From Mya arenaria (taxonomy: Eukaryota; Mollusca; Bivalvia; Myida; Myidae): DNA of 64,000 nt. Each line of letters begins with the position of its first letter. Within the stretch, counting starts at the first letter, position 1. Shown piece by piece: positions 13,021 to 26,600 of this stretch. The stretch is taken from NCBI RefSeq assembly GCF_026914265.1, contig NC_069133.1, forward strand, positions 4,895,985 to 4,959,984, read 5' to 3'. Both the position numbers and the translations under genes were made by a program. The notes under the pieces are model-generated. The model saw only the letters and a program-made list of their open reading frames with translations. It had not been told where the DNA came from and did no database searches.

Positions 13021-13940
13021 GTCACCGCATCCTTGATCATTTTCTAAGTTATATAATAACCAATATAGTTCATATGCTCGTCCTTATCAAACTGCGTTAC
13101 GATTTATTCTAGAATAATGGACGTGTTATACGGGGTTCGTTCAATCCCTAACGTCTAAACGGGTTTTTGCAAAAACAGGGTGCAAAAAGAGGGGTGTGAA
13201 AAATATTGAAATTGTATTTAGAGAAGTATTTTATGTTTGAAATTGATGATAAAGGTTTATATACATATTTTATCATATAAGTGCAAAGATGTTTTGCACA
13301 AAAACAAGCATTGAATGTTTTGAAACACAGGATTTACCTTTTCAATAAAACGAAACTTGACAGACACAGACAACAATTATGCCAATCATAACAACTCGAC
13401 CATCTCCGGCAAGCTTCGATATAGACCTCGTAAATACAATCTCGGCAATGGCCGAGGTGTTCTCATTGTTGTCAAACTATAAACCGCAGCCTTGCAGGAG
13501 CCCTTCAAGTATATATCATTATGTTTTGACAGTATGGAATGAAGGAAAACACAAACTCATACTAATTCGTTGGATATTTTTTTTGAGAACGGAACTAAAA
13601 TTAAATAGCATTATCTGGTAATATTTCTTGTTTTTATGATATTTTAGAGATGCAATATGCTTTTACCCGGAATCCCGATCGGAATAACTACCCACGTTTG
13701 GTACAAAACAATTTGTACGTGAAGGATTTGCCATATCAAAAATCGTAATAAAACATCCGTCAACGTACAGTTATTTTGACAACGTTCCGATTTTAAAGTC
13801 ACTTGGCATTTAAATCGTTCTCAAGTTATAGATCGGAAACATATTGGGCGGACGCACAGATGAATGGAGGGACGGGCGGCATGATTATAATATGCACACC
13901 TTTTTGGAATAAATGATTTACTCTTATATATAATTAGTCG
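13021..13940. other. Intergenic stretch upstream of RLR gene 1
   Basis: It contains a further fragment of the dispersed repeat (about 13790-13900, with GGGCGGACGCACAGATG) but no recognised gene. Confidence 0.45.
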
Positions 13941-13944
13941 TAAT

Positions 13945-14035
13945 GCATAAACTCTAGTTGGGTTACCCTAAAACATAATGCAAAAATGACGTGGCCTACA
14001 AACATTTCTATTTACATCGAAGTGAAATCGAAAGT
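13945..14035 (+). promoter_or_regulatory. Putative promoter module of RLR gene 1 (CRE/ATF-like site plus ISRE)
   Basis: An ATGACGTGGCCT block (the CRE/ATF-like core TGACGTGG at 13987-13994) is followed by GAAATCGAAAGT at 14024-14035, which fits the interferon-stimulated response element pattern GAAANNGAAA(C/G)T bound by IRF proteins. The same two elements in the same order and strand, with flanking similarity (GTAATGCATAAA upstream, TTTTAGAAAA and GATCAATAT downstream), occur upstream of RLR gene 2. Conservation between the paralogues is seen directly. IRF/ATF control is inferred from motif knowledge. No TATA box is evident. Confidence 0.6.
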
Positions 14036-14039
14036 ACAG

Positions 14040-14283
14040 TTTTAGAAAACAGATTGTGAGTATTTTTAGAAACTTACGAGGAAGAGGATCAATATGTTAC
14101 CTTCTGTTCGTCGGTATTCTTGTTATCTTCATTTGTGACATTGTTATTTTCTAAAATTCCTTCGACTTATATGATGGTAATATGTAATTTGACAAAAATG
14201 ATAACATAATGATTTCAAGCTGCATCATTGGACAGGACAACACATTTTCACTGTGACATTGGAGATGATAACACAATAGCAAG
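14040..14283 (+). other. Probable 5' untranslated exon of RLR gene 1
   Basis: Downstream of the ISRE there is a splice donor AAG|GTACGTGAG at 14283/14284, and the ATG exon is preceded by an acceptor ending at 14693 (TTTTCAG). This predicts a noncoding first exon, as in gene 2. The transcription start is not visible and the exon start is approximate. Confidence 0.4.
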
Positions 14284-14695
14284 GTACGTGAGTTTTCTCA
14301 TGTTCTATTTTATTTATACTAGGACATTCTTTAAGTCATTTAATTTCCTAGGCAAATGATGAAGCTATCGAGAGTGAAATGCTTGTTTACCAGGATCGGA
14401 TGATTTAAAACTTGTCAAAACCTGTCGTGCAAAATAACGGGGATATATCGTTGAGTTCAGCACTGCTCCCTAAAGAAAATGAAGCTGGTAAATATTATAC
14501 ATATTTTTGTTTATATAAATGACTAACCAAAAAAAGAACCGGGAATAATTAATATAATTAAATTGATATATTTTCTCCTTTTTTTATATTTTTTTAGACA
14601 ATTACTCATGTATTCATTTTGATGTCTAGTTATTTGAGTTATTTCCCTTTGATTGAATTAATCTAGTCTCAATAGTCCAGAAATCGTTTTCAGAA

Positions 14696-17600
14696 ATGTC
14701 TGCAGACATATACCCTAAAGTGTCACTTCTAGAGGAGAGATTGAAATTTTGGAGGATTGAAATTGTACGATGTTTGGACAAGCCAACATTTTTATCACAA
14801 TTGGCTGCTAAGGATGTTTTCAACGAAGGTACATGCATATTTTTTTTACAGGATATGGAGTATGTCTCTGATTTTAAAGGTGTCTTATTATCGATTCTTA
14901 TTTTGGTTAATTGATATGGTAGCTAAGGCTCCTTCGTTTACACGTGTAAACGGCGTTGTGTCGTTTTTCGCCCGTACACGTTCACAAAACCTCAGACCGT
15001 TTAACCGAAACGGTCACACTATTTATAAGCGTACGGAAATATTCTCTGTATTCTCCGTGTCGTGTGCAGTTAACGAGGTTGGTTTCGTCAGTCTTAAGTG
15101 TGGCAACATTTCACTAAATTTGAAAAAGATTGTCGTATGAAGGTTAAGTGCAACTTCTGTGGAACGGAATTATCGTATTCGGGAGGAAATACAGGAAAAA
15201 TGACGAATCATTTGAAGCACGCCTATAAATCTATTAAACAAGACCGCAGTATTTGTTAATATACACATTCACTCATCTACAAATCTCGTAAACCAAAAAC
15301 CTGTAGTACGTGCTAAGATGCTGATTAACGGGAATTTACTTTATTCCCGAAGATAAATAGTGAATTTCTAAATAAATATGTTTAGTATTGTTTAACAATA
15401 ATCCCCATTGAGAGGACAATCTGATAAAAATAGAAAATCATGACATTACAACATGTGTTAATACAGCGTGGATATGAATGAAAGATCGGGAATTTGAAAA
15501 AGAAATATTGGATTAATTTCCTCTAAGATTTAAATAAACAGGTAAACAGAAAGTTGAAATTGGATACTGTAATCCATGCCTACTAGAATACAAGCGGTGA
15601 TTATTCATCTTGATCAATGAAACATGAAGATATCTATTGTATATGTACGTACAGGCAGTATTTATTTACTACGACCTTTCCTCAACGGCATCGGTTCGTT
15701 TTCATGTACCGTGTACAAGTTTACAAAAATATGTAAACGTGGGAGCCTTAATGGTAGCTTTAGCTGTTTTTCAATACTGTATAATGACTTAAATTAACTT
15801 TACACGAGAAAGGATCGCATCGGTTTTAAAGGCGATAAAAAAGTAACATTTAAATTTAAGGTCGAAAAACGTTTTGCATTCAAACGCCAAATAGTTGCAA
15901 TATAGGAACACATGTAAATAAATATGCGAAAGTACCAGTTCATGAAACTATCTTTCAACATTGTTTTTAGCGCCTAAACACTATCCACATAACTTGGTAT
16001 TGTGCCCCGGATAGTGCATGTATATCGTACACTATACAATATTGTAGTTTCTTTTTAATGCGGCACAGAACAATGTTGTGTGGATAGTTTTATATATTAG
16101 GGAGCGATTCAATGTTGTACGGATTGATTAATATATTGGGACACTATCAAATGCTGTGTGGATAGTTCCATATGTAGGGGCACGAAACAATATCATGTGG
16201 GTAGTGTCATATATTGGGGAACAATACAATGCTGTATGGATAATTTCACATAAAGGGTAACAATGCAACATTGTGTGGATAGTTTCAATTATAACTGGGC
16301 GATACAATAATGTGTCATGGTTTTTATACATTTGGGGCACTATTCAATTATGAGTGGATATATGAGCCTTAGTATATATATATATATATATACATATATA
16401 TATAATTATCCACACAACATTGAAAAGTGCTTCAGTATATAAACTATTGTGCCTTAATATGTATCAAACTATCCACAGAACTACATAGTGCCCAAATATA
16501 TGAAACTATTCACACAACACTGCATAGTGTCCCCCAATATATGAAACTATCCACACAACATTGCATAGTGTGCCCCAATATATAAAACTATCCACACAAC
16601 ACTGCATAGTGCCTAAATATATGAAATTATCAACACCACACTGCAAAGTGCTCAATATATGAAAATATCCACACAACACTGCAAAGTGCTCAATATATGA
16701 AACTATCCACACAACACTGCATAGTGCTCAATATATGAAAATATCCACACAACACTGTATAGTGCCCCAATATATGAAACTATCCATCCAACACTGCAAA
16801 GTGCCCCAGTATATGAAACAATCCACACAACACTGTATGGTGCCCCAATATATGAATTTATCCACACAACACCGTACGGTGCTCAAATATATGAAGCTAT
16901 CCACACAACACCGTTCCCTTAATATAATAACTTTCAAAACAACAAATTGTAGTGTTCCATTTTAAAGATCACTTGTAGTCCAATACAGATCAGTTTGCAT
17001 TTTCATTTTTAATATATATTCAAATGACCAATTAATAATATTCGAAAGCAGTTCGACACAAAAAAGCTTAATAACAAAAGTGTAGACAAAGTACTTTTCC
17101 GTGTGATGTTAACGGATTTTGAACGAAATTCCAGAACCTTCTGCGTGCATATGCTATTGCTAAATTCCCCTTCTAACCAAAGAAATTATGTTTTAAAAAT
17201 TCAAACGAATACACGTAAAGCATTTTACAATATTGAAATATTTTGCTTTCCCAACCCCCTTTTCAATTGATGAGCCTAAATTCATTGCACTTGCAGATGA
17301 AAAGTCGAGGTTATATGATATATATCAGAATCGAACAGCAACAGAAGCCGGAGAGGCTGTTCTGGACTCCTTTGGTAGAAGCTCTGCTCCAAATAAGTGG
17401 ATGTCCTTCCTAAATGCACTTGAACAAGAAGGTTCGTTAGTTTTATTTAATAATATATAAGCTTTTCACACATACTTACAGTTATGAACTTCTTATACAC
17501 TAATATTTTCTTCTACGGGTTCAGGAATTTTGTAAATAAGCATTCATTGACTAGCATACTGACATATTTCTTGGACCAGCTGAATACAGTTGTGTATTAA

Positions 17601-20600
17601 ATAAAGACGAATGTCAAATTCTTTTATTTACATGCATTCCCCGGTAAAAAGCGCCTACCTGCGCTGATGATAAACGAAAACCGCAAGGAAATATGTATAT
17701 CCGATCGTTTTAATTCCGTTTAGACGTAGAATACATACTGGTAATCCAATAAGAATCACAACATAACATTATAATTTTAATGAAATTTGCTTTCTTACAT
17801 TGTGACGTTATATCCGGTTAGAGGACGTCATGATTGGTACTAATTTCATGACGTCAATCCCGGTTTAAATACTGAAAGCAAAACGTCTTTCAGATATTTT
17901 CACTGAAATCAATTATACAAAATATTCTTACATTGTGACGTTATATCCGGTTAGAGGACGTCATAATTGGTACTTTTTTCATGACGTCAATCCCGGTTTA
18001 AATACTGAAAGCAAAACGTCTTTCAGATATTTTCACTGAAATCAATTATACAAAATAATCGAGGGGTGAAAGCGAAAAGGCTTTATCTTCTTCTTCATCT
18101 AATGACACTTAGAACCTTTTCGCATTCACCCCTCGATGTATCCTCTCAAGATTTAGATAAAATCATAATAAATAACTTTATTAAGATAAATCTGTATCAT
18201 AAAACAACACAAAGAAAATCAACTGTTTGACTTGCTAAAATATTACCAAATAAGAAAGTCATTCTTTCCAAAAAGTTATTTACAAACACGCGGGGTAATA
18301 TATTTTCTGAACAATAGAAATTTATCAATGTTATATTACAAATGTGTTATTCTAAAATATGTGTAATGGTCAATGTTCTTCTTTAACAAATGTTCTTGTT
18401 GTTAATTCTTATGCGCCCATATTACACTGATCCATTAGGCCACACCAAATTGATAACTTGTTCATCGGATTTTTTTCCAAAAAATAATGCGAGCGAAATA
18501 ATAAAAAAAAATATTTGTTTTGCATTTAGCAAATAAGAGGAGCGAGCGAAGAGCGAACAATTATATATAGTGATTTAACTCACCTTTGCTCACATTTTAT
18601 TCACTTATTAACTAAACAATGATATTGTAAACATTACAAGGATAACATCCAGTGAAAGAATGATAACACTAAAAGATAATTCTATACAGATATTAGATTT
18701 GAGATCAAACAAATGCTATTTGAGATCAAGCAAATGCATTTCTTTAAACTATTTCATAAATGAGAGAACTCAAAACCACAGTTTTCCAGTTTTTTAAACC
18801 TTTTTGAAAAGTGTTTTCAAAATACCCTATTTGACACAAGCGCCAATGGTTACAGCCACCTACCTGCACATGGCATATCCAAATCTATTAACTAGGTTAA
18901 CTAGGTTTTCCACTTTTCCAGAGTAAAACTTGGATAAAAATAATTATCTATTAAAATACATTGTCATATCTCATGCCATGGAAATGACTAGACAAGGTGA
19001 CTTGAAAAATAACTCACAAAATGAATATAGGCATTTGCAGTCAAATATAAACTACAGCTACATGTATCACTCTTGCTTTGTCTACATGATTGGCCTTGGT
19101 AGGCATCTAAGTTAAAAATGATACAGAAATACAGAAAATTCCAGCCAGCGCCAGTTTGATTTTAGGCTTTCTCAGAATTTAAATTCTTTTTTAAATTTGC
19201 AGACTTTCCTTATTTTTTTAGATATCTTATTCAAATTTAGACAAGTAATATAAAACATAAACATAAATACAAGACACTTTTACTTCTCTTGTACTGCAAG
19301 TACTGATTGTGTTAGTTTTCATATATGGCAAAAAAATATTTCAAGAAAATACAAGAATATGCAATATTTTTTCATAGACAAAAACCAATCAGCATACATA
19401 TTTAACACTTGAATGTTTTCATATAAATATAGTTTAAATATACACATGAACATCTAAAAAAATCTACAAACATTTATTCGCAACACAAAGCGTGATTAAT
19501 ACCTTTTTCCAATCACACAGTCAGGCACCATTTTTTTATCCTTTTTGACTAATATTTACAAAATATACACAATCCGGCTTGTTTGATGTTTTTGTGTTAA
19601 TGGTAAAAGCACATATAAATGTCAGTCAGGTTAATTTTTAGCGTCATCCTACTGTCCATGAACATTGACTCATCGGGGACAAAGGCCTCCACCACAAGCA
19701 TGCCCTTGTTGCCTCATCGGGACAGGAATTTCATGATCCGCTGCGTCGGAGGAATCTGAAATTATGATGAGCAATTTATACATAAATGTTCATTGTAGTA
19801 TAATAGTATGCATTACTAAAACAGTTTGATGATGACACAAGAAAGGTGGTGTTCGTTTCTTGTCCAAACTTTATTTTTCTATTACTGTACATGCATTGCA
19901 TATGAATTAAATAAACACTATACTCTGATATGTAGCAAAATAAAAACAAACATGCATAAATCATTAAATGCACTGTATAATTATTTTTGAAGGAAACAAA
20001 TAATACAAAAAATACATCATATTTGCTATATATACAGCAAAACAACAAAGAAGTTAAAATACACACCTGAAGTTTTTACCTGGACAGGTGTAGTAGGTAT
20101 AGATGAACGGTTGGAAACTGTCTTTTCACTGTAACGGTCATCCGAATTCCCGTCAAACGTGTCCGAACCAAATTCAAACTTTGGATAATCACTGTCATTC
20201 ACGATAAAATTCAGCACTTCTTGCCCAGTATATATACGTTTACTTTTAGCGTGAGCCAAATTTAAACAAACACATTTGTCCAAAATTTAATCAAACTTTA
20301 ATTGGTTGTAGAATTGTCATTTGTTGACGTAATTTTCAAGCATCTGGAAGTGAAATGCCAATTTAGTCTCGATCATCTAGGCGCTTGTATCCGGGTATAT
20401 ATTTCATTGACTCTTCTTAGAGCGGCTGCATGATTGAGCCGGTGTTTTGATAATTGTTACGATCGAAAAACGCGGTTATAAGGGAAAAGGCTACATTCTA
20501 CTAAACAAATAAGCGCTCGTAAAAAAATAACTATTTTTTTAGATGGTGCGGGCGCAAGTGATAAAACAATAATTTTTTTTTTGCTTTTCTGAAGAAATAG

Positions 20601-23600
20601 GTGCGGAAAATCCGATGAACAAGTTATTAATTTGGTGTGGCCTTAGGCACGTTTCATAATTACTTTTTCACATTTAATACTTTTCACTTTATATAAAAAA
20701 CAAGAAAGGATCTTTACAATTATATAAATTCTAAATGTCGTTTTATATTTTCGAGTATACCATACATTTTTATTCATTTACGAGAACCGATCCGGTAATG
20801 TTTTAATTGTGTCTACGAGTTGTCTAATTGTCGATGACAAGCCGGTAAAAGCATATCAATTGTTAAATTCTCAACCTTGTTTGTCACATTTTCAGAGCTG
20901 GTATACGTCAAGTCATTACTGGAAGAAGATAATGTAGGTTCGGAAAAGGACAGGTTAAGAGGTCGAAAACTGATACGACTCTTTGGTCCGGAACTAGAGA
21001 AAACTATTAATCCAATAGACATAATAAGCAGCCTTGTTTCGAAGAAGGCTATAACAGAAGTGGACCGCGATGAAGTGCTAAATCTATGTCATACCAAAAG
21101 CAGGTTGTATGGTATAATGTGTCTTTTGCGCAGAATGCAGTCTCAATTACGACCAAGGGAATGGTATTACGAGTTCCTTCGCGCGCTTCGGGATAACGAC
21201 TACACCTCGGAGTGTGAACTTTTAGAGCCGGATTTCTTGGAATGCCCTCATATGTTTGATCCTGAAAACGTTTGTAAGTATTCCATCATTTTAATAATAG
21301 TATTCATATTTTAGATGTAGTTGTATGTCGAGATCTGTTTAAAACAACTGCGAACAATTAAAAGGGCAATGCCTTAATACATTTATAAATGGGCCCAGTT
21401 AATCATGAAATAATGAGCATTTGTTTGATGAAATAACATTTTTGAAGTACACATGCTTTGCAAAAATGAATATTACGTAAAATCGTGTTCTTTAAAGGTG
21501 AAACACCAACTGATGGGGTTAAAGAACAGCAAACTGGTAAACAGATTCTTCGTTTTATTAATATTCATGTACAGCGTATGAAATAACATTTAAAGTTATC
21601 GGTTATTTAAGATCATCTTATTAACAAAAAGCTTTGATGTAACTTCTTTTTTTAAAGCTTGTGGCGCGTCCGAAAAAAGATCACAGTGCGATCAATCTTT
21701 GGAAGGAACAGACAAGGCGAAAGTATTTTCATCTAGTAGTACGGACTGCAAGAAAGCACTCAGTCTAAAAGGTCAAGTGAACTTTTATAACATTTTTAAG
21801 GACCATGATAGTCAATCAAACATTTGACGAAACAAACATAATATCGTGCTCGATACAAATACAAAAGTGGAAGGATGTGCTTTAACTGATTTGTGTTCCT
21901 TTCTTGATTTCATATGGTTACTTAAGTACCAATTTTAACTTGTTCAGATCTGTTCATAATACATATAACTTTTGGGTGTATGGATTTCAACCATCTCATT
22001 AGACCTCGCCATCTAAAAATGAGAACTGTTTATAATAATTACTGACCTGGCCTAGAAATCAGAACGGATTGTAATTACTCCAGGCCTCGCACTTTAGAAA
22101 TGAAAACTTTAATACTTACTACATATCTCGCACTTTAGAAATTTTGAGCTGTATATAACTACTACAGATCTCGGACTATAGAAATGATATTTTTTACTAC
22201 AATCGTTTGATACGGCGAACACATTCATGTACTATTTGCTTTAATTTTAGATCCAGACCCCGTACATGAAGACGATGCTGTACAGTCGGACGAAGATGAA
22301 CTTGATTCTGATTCAGAATACAAAGACGATTTTCAAAGTTTGTGTATTATATATCAGTTAAAGAATAATTAAAAAAATGAGGAATGTTAGTTAGTACGTT
22401 CTAAAGGCATTTGATAATTTAGATAGAAAATAACCAATATCTATAGTCGTTACAAAAATTAAAGTTAAATGACGGATATTTCTGTTGAATAATAAGGCTT
22501 AGATATTATATAATGTGTGTGTAATTTAGCAATGACGGGTATGAATGGTCTAGTATCATATGTGTCAGACCATAACCCAAGAGGGTATGGGTTCAATTCA
22601 AGCTAGGTCGAGAGTTCTCTTGTTGTATTGGTGACTGCAACTCACCTAAGATCCCCACCAGGGTTTCCTTCTCGTGGCTTCTCAAACTGGACACCACTAC
22701 TGGTTTATATCCAGGAACTGGGATCGAGAGTAATTCATCAGCATTTGTCATTGCCGAGGTTACTGAAACTACTATAAGGATCTTAAATATTGCAGATCCA
22801 AAACTTTGTCTGAGGGATTACCAGTATGAACTAGCTGAGCGAGCGATTAAGGGAGAAAACACCATCATAAGCGCTGAGACGGGGACTGGCAAAACTTGGG
22901 TTGCCTTGCATATCGTCTCAGAGCATCTTAATAAAGGGACGAAAGGTATAGACTCTCGCTTTTGTTAAACATTCAGCCAACGTAGCATCTGCTATTTAAT
23001 ACATTCCATATTTGCTGTTAGTTCATGAATATATCTACAGTCATCTCTTATAAACGTGGTTAGCATATGGCACCATACTGTTGAAATATTAGTAAATTAT
23101 AAGTGCTCGGTATATTTAAGGAGCCCGGAAAGTTGTAGTCATGGCTCGAACAGGAATTTTAATTCGCCAGCAAGCAGATAGATTTAAGCAGATTCTTCCA
23201 AATTATAACGTAAGTATCTCGTCATTCCGATTTTCTTCAAATTAAATTATTTAAGTTTGTTAATCGTTTGACTGATGAACATATGTTTTATCCAGAGTTA
23301 TTTCTCTCTCTATACATTTACAACCTTTATGTAAAATGAAATGGTGACCAAATTATATAATATACAATTTTAGACCAAGTTTATATCTGGAGGAGAAGAT
23401 GAATCAACGATGCTTCATGTCTTCGTGAAAGATGCGGATATCCTCTGTTTCACGCCAAAGATACTTGTCAACAATTTAGAGAACGGGAACATACCAAGTC
23501 TTGCTGTATTTTCCTTGTTGATATTCGACGAATGCCACCATACAAAGGGATCGGGAGCGTATGGAGAGCTTGCAAGGTTGTACCTTACAGAGAAATTTGA

Positions 23601-26600
23601 CAGAGTTGCTGGACTTCCACAGGTAATATTTGATTTTCATACGGTATAATATTTTAAATGCCTTACAAAGATTTCAGAACGAAATGGCATTTTTTATTCT
23701 ATTTGACAGCAAATTGTCATGGACATCATGTGTAATATATTGGCATTTGAGACATAATTGCGAAAGACAAAGTTTTTTTTGTCACTTGGAACTCATATTA
23801 CGAGTACAGTCTTAAACTAAGCTAAATACTTGCCATCTATGTTTGCTATGCTATGTACATTCTATGAATTACAATTCAGTTTCTCTGTTATCAGATTGTT
23901 GGTCTCACTGCGTCTATTGGTGTAGGCAATGCAAAGAATGAGGAAGATGCTGTTGAGTATATAACCAAAGTTTGTGCAACACTCGACGTCAAACGGCTGT
24001 CAACTGTTGAAAGATGCAGAACTAGTTTTGAAAAGCACGTGAATACACCGAAAGAAGGTCTGTTGTGATGATATCTACTTCGTATTGTAAAAAATATATA
24101 CGAACAATAGCCGTAGCATTAAAACAGCAATAATTTAATGTGCCAAGTTGTAGGTGTCAACATTCTAGTTTATGAATTTCGGTGGTGTATTAATACATAT
24201 AGATTGAAACAGTGAATTTAATGAAATACAATTTACCGTTTTACTCATTTTAACCGGATAGGGGAAATTGCATAAAGTATTCAAGAATAAAATTACAACA
24301 TATTTCACCGAGTGAGCACAAACAAAATTTATTTCACGACTTTCTTCTTACTGAAACAAATAGTTCACTGTAGAAAATAAATGTTCGCACATACTTTCGA
24401 TGTATATATTTGTTTGACTGTGTAACTATGAAATACAAACTTCCCGGTAAATTCACACAACACTTATCTGATAAATAAACTGAACAAATCCAATAACACA
24501 TCAACTGTCGCGTTGTATTTACTCTGCATCTGCAAAACGATAAACAAGCGAACCAGACTGAACTCTGATATTGAGAGTGATAAAATATCAATGTTTCAGA
24601 AATCAAACTCTTAAAACTTTCTCAAAACTTTGTTATTTGCAATGTTTAGCTTACAATTTCTATCGACCTTTCAAATATGCATTCATATAATGGCGACCAG
24701 TGTAAGTTGGTCAATGTATTACCTGTAATTATTTAGGATATACATGAATTAATATTTTTTTATTGATAAACGTTTATGAAATGCTTGCATGGAAACACAG
24801 TACATAGAGCTAATTTATAACAAAACGACAGTCTACATCATCGGCGATCAAAACATTGCGTTCAACGAGTAGCGGGGTAGAAAAGGCTTTATTTATTAAA
24901 GTGACACTCTTATTCAAAATCAAAAAATACACATGTATAACAAAAATAAATTTTGATTGTTAACCTTTAACTACTTACTGAATGATGGATGTATAGAAAA
25001 TATCAATCACTAATAACAAGATTGTAACCATGTATTTAATAGCTGAAAACGCAAAAATATTAAATGATTCGTGAATGCTAAAATATTTACTGTGATCTAC
25101 TTTAGTCTCATGAGGTTGAAATGCCGTGTTTTATGCATATTTCTTTCAAATTAACTCGATATCCTTCATAAGAACCACTGTTTTTGACATTTATTTATCC
25201 TTTTGGGATTACTAAACAATAGTATTAATTGTGGTAATTCGTATGTGGGAGTAAGAGTAAAACTTTAATAAATATGAAAACACCCATACATGACCAAAAT
25301 TGAATTTAAAAGTAACATTAACTTCATGTAAGATCGTTTTTATCACTCCTGGTCGTATGAAAACACCATTTTGTACAAATAATACGTTATTAAGAATATG
25401 TTTTTTTTATGACATTGAAATAAATCTGATCTAACACTAAACTCCACAAATATCCTCTATATAATAGATCATGTAAGTTAATTTCAAAGAACGAAATGAT
25501 GATGTTTTCTGTATTGTGAAGCGTGTTTTTCATTTAATTTGATTTTGGTCATTATGACAGAGGGTGCTAGTGTTCGGTTCCAAATTGAAATGTCTCATAA
25601 AATGATAGCGATTACCAATATTCGCAAGATCGAGGGATCATAAATACTCATCTGATTTCAGACACAATCAAAATGACAGTTCGGGTCAAAGATCCATGCA
25701 GAAATGTGCTGATTCAAAATATGATCAAGACAGAAGATATACTGAACGGTAAGTAATTATTTTGTATCATCTGTATAAGGGTTGTCGCGTTTGGAGCGCA
25801 AATTATTATGGTGGGATCTCGTTCTTTACCCGTATACTACAAAGCCTATGTTTATGTTTCTAGTAAATGTAAAGTGAAGTGTAATAAATGAAAACAAAGA
25901 GCTCAGATTTTTGTTTGTAATCGTCTTTTAAAGGCCTTCCATAAGTCAAAAATGGATAGGGAAGGTCAAAAATTAAAACGTTTCAAAAGTTCATGTTTTA
26001 ATAAGTTTTGAGGAACGATCTTTTTGGGGAGTAAAACATTTATTTTAGGTGACATGCTTTGGGGTAGAACAAATTTTTCAGAAGAAGATTTTATCAGATT
26101 TTGGATAAAATAGATTCATATTCTTTCGAGAAAGTCTATCGACATTGTTACTTTTTTGTGTCAAAATGTCCCAGACTACCTAATCAACAATGTCTTTAGA
26201 GTTCTTGATGATATCTTTTCAAATAAAAAAGTTATTAAAAAATGGAAAATAGTGGATGAAATTCATTTCCTGGTTACAAAAATGCAAATATTTTTTTTGT
26301 TAAATAGCTGCAATTACCACAAAGCCTCGAGACATTGTTGATTGGGTAATCCCGATAATTTTGACTCATAAACATATTCATTTTATATAAAGACATTTCC
26401 GAGAAAACGTAAATGCTTTTTAATTAAAAATCTGATAAAATCTTCGTTCGTTAAAATTGCTCAACTCCTTATTGCAGCTTTTTATGTTGCAATGGATATA
26501 TGAATTATGCTTGCTTAATATTGAAACTCAAAACTAAATAAAAATTGATTTTTTTTCAATATTTTCAATTTTGGTCTCTCAAACAACGTTTGCATTGTGG

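Noticed and set aside
16128-16965. Several short open frames with Cys-rich periodic peptides
   Set aside because: The 39-bp satellite unit is a multiple of three bases, so frames stay open across it on both strands. The peptides only mirror the repeat.
18438-20642. Calling the 2.2-kb element piggyBac
   Set aside because: The small ORF loosely resembles a piggyBac N-terminus, but the flanks are TTA and not TTAA, and no piggyBac catalytic domain is present.
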